A DNA stretch of 10,079 nt from Anaerolineae bacterium (lineage in GTDB: Bacteria; Chloroflexota; Anaerolineae; JAFGEY01): assembly GCA_016929775.1 (NCBI GenBank), contig JAFGIE010000079.1, forward strand, positions 1 through 10,079, given 5' to 3'. Shown here in pieces: positions 6,460 to 10,079 of the stretch (position 1 is the first letter of the stretch; the number at the start of each line of letters is the position of its first letter). The notes beneath the pieces were generated by a model, which saw nothing but the letters and a program-made list of their open reading frames with translations, searched no databases and had not been told where the DNA came from. The translations under genes and the position numbers were made by a program.

Positions 6460-7446
6460 CTAGCCGGTGAGGCGGATGCGCGGGTCGAGCCACGCCAACA
6501 GGATGTCCGAGATAAAGGTCCCGATCACGGTCAGTGCGCTCAGCAGCAGCAGAAAGCTTCCTGCCAGGTACATATCCTGTGACTGCAGCGCGCGGAGCAT
6601 GAGCGGACCCGTGGTCTGCAGGCCAAGCACGATCGAGACGATCGTCGTGCCCGAGATCAGGCCCGGCAGCGCCCAGCCGACGGTGGAGACAAAGGGGTTC
6701 AGCGCCACCCGGACCGGGTACTTGAAGATCAGCTTGCGCTCGGTGAGGCCCTTGGAGCGCGCCGTGACGACGTAGGGCTTGTTGAGCTCGTCGAGCAGGT
6801 TGGCGCGCATGGTCCGGATCAGCCCGGCGGTCGAGCCGACGCTGATCACGAACACCGGGACCCAGAGGTGCTTGAACAGGTCGAGCACCTTGGCCCACGA
6901 CCAGGGGGCTTCCTGGAACTCCCTGGAAAAGAGGCCTGCGGGGTTGTACTTGAAGACCTTAAAGATGATGTACATCACCACCAGAGCCAGGAGAAAGTTC
7001 GGGATCCCGCGCCCGATGAACGAGATGGCGGTAAAGACGTAATCGCCAACCGAGTACTGGCGGATCGCCGAGTAGATGCCGACTGGAAAGGCGATGATCC
7101 AGCCGATCAGGAGCGTGGTCAGCGAGATCACAAAGGTCAGGAAAATGCGCGTCCCGATCAGCTCCTTGACCGGGCGGTCCCACTCCAGCGAACGGCCCCA
7201 CTCCCCCTGCATGATATTGCCGATCCACTTGAGGTAGCGCACGTATTGCGGCTGGTCCAGCCCATAGCGGTGCCGCAGCGCGGCGACCAGGGCCTCGTCG
7301 ACCATGCCGTCCTGTTCGGCCATGCTGGCGATATAGGTGGTCAAAAAGTCGCCCGGCGGGAGCTGCATGACGATGAACGAGACGAGCGAGATCACAAACA
7401 GGGTCGGGATCATCAGCAGGAATCTGCGCAGGATGTATTGCAGCAT
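6460..7446 (-). CDS. ABC transporter permease, OppB/DppB type
   Basis: The 328-residue integral membrane protein begins MLQYILRRFLLMIPTLFVIS, the standard first helix of OppB/DppB permeases (TM1 about 8-29). A soluble segment with LRHRYGLDQPQYVRYLKWI (57-75) and GEWGRSLEW (81-89) follows, as in the family. Further helices lie at about 103-125, 136-165, 194-212, 258-278 and 293-318. The EAA loop, which docks the ATP-binding subunit, is at about 215-250 (MRANLLDELNKPYVVTARSKG). The end is LLAWLDPRIRL, the usual LDPR terminus. It forms the membrane channel with the OppC-type partner 14 bp downstream and receives substrate from the lipoprotein encoded upstream. GA-rich GAGGAGGAAGGGGAG upstream of the ATG serves as ribosome site. 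Confidence 0.96.
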   Translation of the reverse strand: MLQYILRRFLLMIPTLFVISLVSFIVMQLPPGDFLTTYIASMAEQDGMVDEALVAALRHRYGLDQPQYVRYLKWIGNIMQGEWGRSLEWDRPVKELIGTRIFLTFVISLTTLLIGWIIAFPVGIYSAIRQYSVGDYVFTAISFIGRGIPNFLLALVVMYIIFKVFKYNPAGLFSREFQEAPWSWAKVLDLFKHLWVPVFVISVGSTAGLIRTMRANLLDELNKPYVVTARSKGLTERKLIFKYPVRVALNPFVSTVGWALPGLISGTTIVSIVLGLQTTGPLMLRALQSQDMYLAGSFLLLLSALTVIGTFISDILLAWLDPRIRLTG

Positions 7447-7582
7447 ACTCCCCTTCCTCCTCGGTGCGTCGATCGCGGCGGGATCGCATCATAGCCTACG
7501 CTCGGAGCGCGACAGCACGCGTGTGGACTGCCGCGTCGTGCGCCGGGCGCGACCTATGGCTGCCTAGGTCCGTCATGCGAGT

Positions 7583-7610
7583 GGGGGGAGCCCCGAGCGG
7601 GGCTCCCCCT
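7583..7610 (-). terminator. Intercistronic hairpin between binding protein and permease genes
   Basis: GGGGAGCCCC (7585-7594) and GGGGCTCCCC (7599-7608) form a perfect 10-bp GC-rich stem with a 4-base loop, extendable by one G-C and one G-U pair. It starts about 10 nt behind the binding-protein stop codon. No U-run follows, so it probably gives partial termination or stabilises the upstream mRNA. Such hairpins commonly raise binding protein over permease expression. The rest of the 173-bp gap (7447-7619) shows no gene or clear promoter. Confidence 0.7.
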
Positions 7611-7619
7611 CTGAGTGGT

Positions 7620-9602
7620 CTAGTCCTCCCAGTAGTACTGGGCGGGGTTCTGCGGGCCTGGGTTCGGATAGAGCCACGAGCCCAGGTTCGGCTGTTTGAC
7701 GTTGCGGAACTTGTTCTTGCAGACCTCGTAGCCAGGCGGCGTGCGGAAGGTGCCCATGACCCAGAACTGCTCCTGCGCCATCTTGAGGATCTCGGTCATG
7801 ATCTCGTTCTGCGCCTCGGTGCCTACGGTAGCCTTGAGCTCGTCATAGAGCTCCATCTGCTTCTTGGCTTCCGCGGGGGGCTCCACGCCCTCCTTGCCGC
7901 CCGAGCTGTACCACCGCGCCCAGCCCGTGGCGTACAGCGACTCGCCAGAGTAGGGGAAGTACCAGCGCGGCTCGAGGACCACGTCCATGCCCCCGTCGCC
8001 GCCCCACACGGAGATGTCGTGCTCCCACGCATCTTTGCGCTCGTAAAAGAGCGAGCGGTCCTCGGGCTTGAGCGTGATCCGGATCCCGACGTCCGCCCAG
8101 TAGCCCTTGATCAGCTCCATCTGGTCGATCCGGTTCTGCTGGTTCGCCGTGATCTCGGCGACGAGGCCCAGCGACTCGCCGTCCGGGCGCAAGCGCATGC
8201 CCTCGGCGTCCTTGTCGGGCAGGATCTCGTCGAGCATCTCGTTCGCCTTGGCGGGGTCGAACTCGGTGTACTGGGTGGCGAGCGTCTCGTTGTAGAGCGG
8301 CGACTCGGGGAGCGGCGCGCCCTGCCACGGCGTGCCCTGACCCAGGTTGGTCACGTCGATCAGCTCCTGGCGGTTGATCGCGTGCGAGAGCGCGATCCGA
8401 AAGTCCTTGATTTGGAACAGCTCCGCCAGCACCGGGTCCTTGTGCGACAGGTTCAGGCCGATCATCATCGAGTTCATGCCAGAGCCGACGTTGTCGATCA
8501 AGCGGATGTTCGCCGACTCCATGTTGTCCATGAACAGCGGCTTGTTGGTCAGCGAGGCGATGTGGCGCCCCTGGTAGCTGATCTCGCCCGCCACCGCCAT
8601 CATGACGATCGCCTCTGTGTCGCCCGCCACGGTGTAGACCTGCCGGTCGCAGTAGGGAAGCTGGTTGCCCTCCGGGTCGGTCCGGAAGTAGTAGGCGTTG
8701 CGATCGACGATGAACTGCGGGCTGTCGCCCAGGACGCTGGTGTAGTGCCAGCCATAGACGCACGGGTGCTCGGGGACAAGGCGACCGTTGTTCCAGTTGC
8801 CATAGGCCTCGTACCAGTAATCTACGCCCGCCGCTTTGGTCTTGGCCTCCAGTTCGGCCTTGTCGGCGTAAGCCGGGAAGAACTGCTTCCGGAAGTGCTT
8901 GGGGCGCGCGATGTTGATTCCGCTGGGGGTAGCCTGGCGCATCAAGAACAGGCCATACGGGTCGGGGAAGGACCAGGTGATGGTATAGTCGTCGTCCTTG
9001 GTCAGGACCACCGGTCCGCCTGTCGTGCTCCACGTGCTGGAAAAGACGGGGGTCAGCTCGGTGTTGGTCGCCTCCTCGTACCAGAACATATAGTCGTCGG
9101 CGGTAAAGGGCTCGCCGTCCGACCACTTCATGCCCTTGCGCAGGCTGAACACAAAGGTCGCTCCCTCATCCTCCACCTCCCAGCCTGTGGAGATGTTGGG
9201 GATCACGTCGGTCCAGTCGACGTTCCAGCGCGCCAGGTTCTCGTACTCGGTAAAGCGCGCAAAGATCGCGCCGTCGGCGACGCCCAGCGTGCCCATGGTC
9301 TGATCCCCGCCATACTTGCCGATCTGCTCGATCACGGGGATCACGTCAGGCTCGGCGGTCAGACGTTCCTCGAGTGGGGCGAGTGCGCCCGAGGCGACCT
9401 GGTCCTGCAGCGCAGGCGCCTGCTTGGTCGAGGGCCCAGCTGGTTCGGGCGTTGCTGTGGCTGCCTCGGGGGCCTTGGTCGCCGGCGCTGCGGTCGGCTC
9501 TTGTACGGGTGCCTCGGTCTTGGCGCACGCGGCGATCGTCACGCCCGCCGCTGCCAGAGCCGAGAGCTTCAAAAAGTCACGTCGGTTCAGCTTCTCCACC
9601 AT
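7620..9602 (-). CDS. ABC transporter substrate-binding lipoprotein, family 5 (SBP_bac_5)
   Basis: The 660-residue protein starts MVEKLNRRDFLKLSALAAAG, combining a twin-arginine motif (NRRDFLK) with a lipobox ending at Cys26 (TIAAC), so it is likely Tat-exported and lipid-anchored. A low-complexity Ala/Pro/Thr/Glu linker covers about residues 30-60. The signature of peptide/nickel/oligosaccharide binding proteins, FVFSLRKGMKWSDGEPFTAD, is at 150-169, and the family 5 lobes continue to the end (LYPNPGPQNPAQYYWED). The length exceeds the usual 500-560 residues, partly through the linker. Family 5 proteins bind oligopeptides in enterics, but several in Thermotogae and other lineages bind oligosaccharides. 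The downstream lyase favours a sugar ligand here, which is an inference. It is the first gene of the transport operon, with GAGGAG 9 nt before the ATG and a strong promoter about 370 bp upstream. Confidence 0.95.
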   Translation of the reverse strand: MVEKLNRRDFLKLSALAAAGVTIAACAKTEAPVQEPTAAPATKAPEAATATPEPAGPSTKQAPALQDQVASGALAPLEERLTAEPDVIPVIEQIGKYGGDQTMGTLGVADGAIFARFTEYENLARWNVDWTDVIPNISTGWEVEDEGATFVFSLRKGMKWSDGEPFTADDYMFWYEEATNTELTPVFSSTWSTTGGPVVLTKDDDYTITWSFPDPYGLFLMRQATPSGINIARPKHFRKQFFPAYADKAELEAKTKAAGVDYWYEAYGNWNNGRLVPEHPCVYGWHYTSVLGDSPQFIVDRNAYYFRTDPEGNQLPYCDRQVYTVAGDTEAIVMMAVAGEISYQGRHIASLTNKPLFMDNMESANIRLIDNVGSGMNSMMIGLNLSHKDPVLAELFQIKDFRIALSHAINRQELIDVTNLGQGTPWQGAPLPESPLYNETLATQYTEFDPAKANEMLDEILPDKDAEGMRLRPDGESLGLVAEITANQQNRIDQMELIKGYWADVGIRITLKPEDRSLFYERKDAWEHDISVWGGDGGMDVVLEPRWYFPYSGESLYATGWARWYSSGGKEGVEPPAEAKKQMELYDELKATVGTEAQNEIMTEILKMAQEQFWVMGTFRTPPGYEVCKNKFRNVKQPNLGSWLYPNPGPQNPAQYYWED

Positions 9603-9680
9603 CTGCTTTCACTCCTCTTCTTTGAGCTTTTGGATACGGATACACGCCGTGGAACGACCTAGTACGGTAAGGGGTCCGCG

Positions 9681-9690
9681 TCACCTCCTT
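9681..9690 (-). promoter_or_regulatory. Orphan perfect Shine-Dalgarno sequence
   Basis: The minus strand reads AAGGAGGTGA, fully complementary to the usual 16S rRNA 3' tail. No ATG, GTG or TTG stands at a working distance downstream; the next gene starts about 80 nt later with its own GAGGAG site. It may be a ribosome standby site, an element of a leader structure, or a relic of a lost start. Confidence 0.5.
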
Positions 9691-9949
9691 CCACTGCCTT
9701 GCCTAATCCAGTAGCCATATGTGAATCCAGAGCTCGCGTCGGTGTATGGGCATTGCCGGGGCTGGTCGACCGCATGTGGGAGAAGCTCGGGCACGACTGC
9801 TCAGTGTCAAGGCGGAACGTACAACATCACCCACATCGGCGAACAGCGTCTACGCTGCATTGGTGTCGGAACGCACGCTTGAGTGTGAGACGTACCAGGC
9901 CGAAACGGACGTAGAGGCCATCTGTGCGTAGAGGCCTTTGCGCGCAAGA

Positions 9950-9965
9950 GCGCATAGGTATGCGC
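9950..9965 (-). promoter_or_regulatory. 16-bp palindrome overlapping the transcription start
   Basis: GCGCATAGGTATGCGC is a perfect 7+2+7 inverted repeat starting just below the -10 box, covering about +1 to +16. A repressor bound here would block initiation, so it is an operator candidate. A second palindrome, TTGCGCGCAA (9938-9947), lies next to it, and CTTTGCGC at 9936 pairs with GCGCAAAG at 9962, so a leader RNA hairpin is an alternative. Confidence 0.45.
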
Positions 9966-9971
9966 AAAGCT

Positions 9972-10000
9972 AGTATAGCACTGAACAAAGGGTGTGTCAA
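9972..10000 (-). promoter_or_regulatory. Strong sigma70-type promoter of the transport operon
   Basis: The minus strand reads TTGACA (9995-10000, perfect -35), a 17-bp spacer and TATACT (9972-9977, 5 of 6), preceded by TGC as an extended -10. Initiation would fall near 9965. It is the best promoter match in the window and faces the binding-protein gene. Confidence 0.8.
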
Positions 10001-10039
10001 ACTTGCGAAACCGGCACGGACCTGTTCGCTCGAACGTGT

Positions 10040-10073
10040 AGACATCCGATGTCTTCCTAGACATCGGATGTCT
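10040..10073. repeat. Double-palindromic element, copy 2
   Basis: AGACATCCGATGTCT (10040-10054), TCCT, and AGACATCGGATGTCT (10059-10073) repeat exactly the arms found at 5241-5274. Only the 4-base loop differs, and one extra T-A pair extends the stem. It lies 39 bp upstream of the -35 box of the transport-operon promoter. Confidence 0.95.
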
Positions 10074-10079
10074 AGTCGA

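Larger units (their letters stand above)
9603..9965 (-). promoter_or_regulatory. Long untranslated leader of the transport operon
   Basis: Between the inferred transcription start near 9965 and the ATG at 9602 lie about 360 nt with no credible gene. The short open frames have no ribosome site or recognisable protein pattern. The stretch holds a palindrome at the start site, an unused perfect Shine-Dalgarno sequence (9681-9690) and the real ribosome site (9612-9617). I could not match it to a known riboswitch class. Confidence 0.5.

Noticed and set aside
6446..6898. A 151-codon N-terminal extension of the OppC-type frame
   Set aside because: It lies wholly within the OppB-type gene in another frame, reads as low-complexity Arg/Pro/Ala sequence, and a good ribosome site precedes the ATG at 6445.
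7464..9662. A 732-codon open frame on the plus strand opposite the binding-protein gene
   Set aside because: It is rich in Arg, Val, His and Leu with no domain pattern and lies antisense to an unmistakable family 5 binding protein. GC-rich codon bias produces such long antisense frames.
9803..9808. A second TTGACA on the minus strand within the leader
   Set aside because: No acceptable -10 hexamer lies 16-18 bp downstream.
9807..10064. Short minus-strand frames of 72 and 85 codons upstream of the binding-protein gene
   Set aside because: They cross the palindrome and the strong promoter, have no ribosome site and show no protein-like pattern.

Overview
The window looks like chromosomal DNA of a GC-rich bacterium, most plausibly a member of the Chloroflexota. 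This rests on the Tat-type lipoprotein with a long Ala/Pro/Thr/Glu linker, oligopeptide-type (family 5) transporter subunits next to carbohydrate enzymes, and a tRNA gene without encoded CCA. The phylum is an inference. Every gene I can support lies on the minus strand, so the layout is best read from the right edge to the left.

Right half (about 10079 to 5241): a double-palindromic element (10040-10073) lies upstream of a near-consensus sigma70-type promoter (TTGACA, 17 bp, TATACT). This promoter drives a leader of about 360 nt and then a transport operon. The operon encodes a 660-aa family 5 solute-binding lipoprotein, an intercistronic hairpin, an OppB/DppB-type permease and an OppC/DppC-type permease. 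No ATPase genes follow, so the ATP-binding subunits must be encoded elsewhere.

Middle (5274 to 2099): a second copy of the same double palindrome is followed by a second promoter candidate and a two-gene operon. That operon encodes a heparinase II/III-like polysaccharide lyase with no signal peptide and a Gfo/Idh/MocA-type NAD(P)-dependent oxidoreductase. Together with the transporter this reads as a small carbohydrate-use locus: import of a (probably acidic) oligosaccharide, intracellular cleavage, and oxidoreduction of a product. The shared palindromes are candidates for co-regulatory operators or for interspersed repeats.

Left part (2098 to 1): directly behind the oxidoreductase stop codon is a truncated, frameshifted remnant resembling the C-terminal part of a Nudix hydrolase. 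It is followed by two identical 36-bp direct repeats separated by exactly 36 bp, a tRNA-Arg(CCG) gene with its own promoter, and a 36-bp perfect palindrome. An approximately 360-bp non-coding stretch with a hairpin follows, and then the 5' part of a secreted, repeat-built parallel beta-helix protein that runs off the left edge. Long open frames on the plus strand opposite the real genes are judged to be GC-driven shadows.
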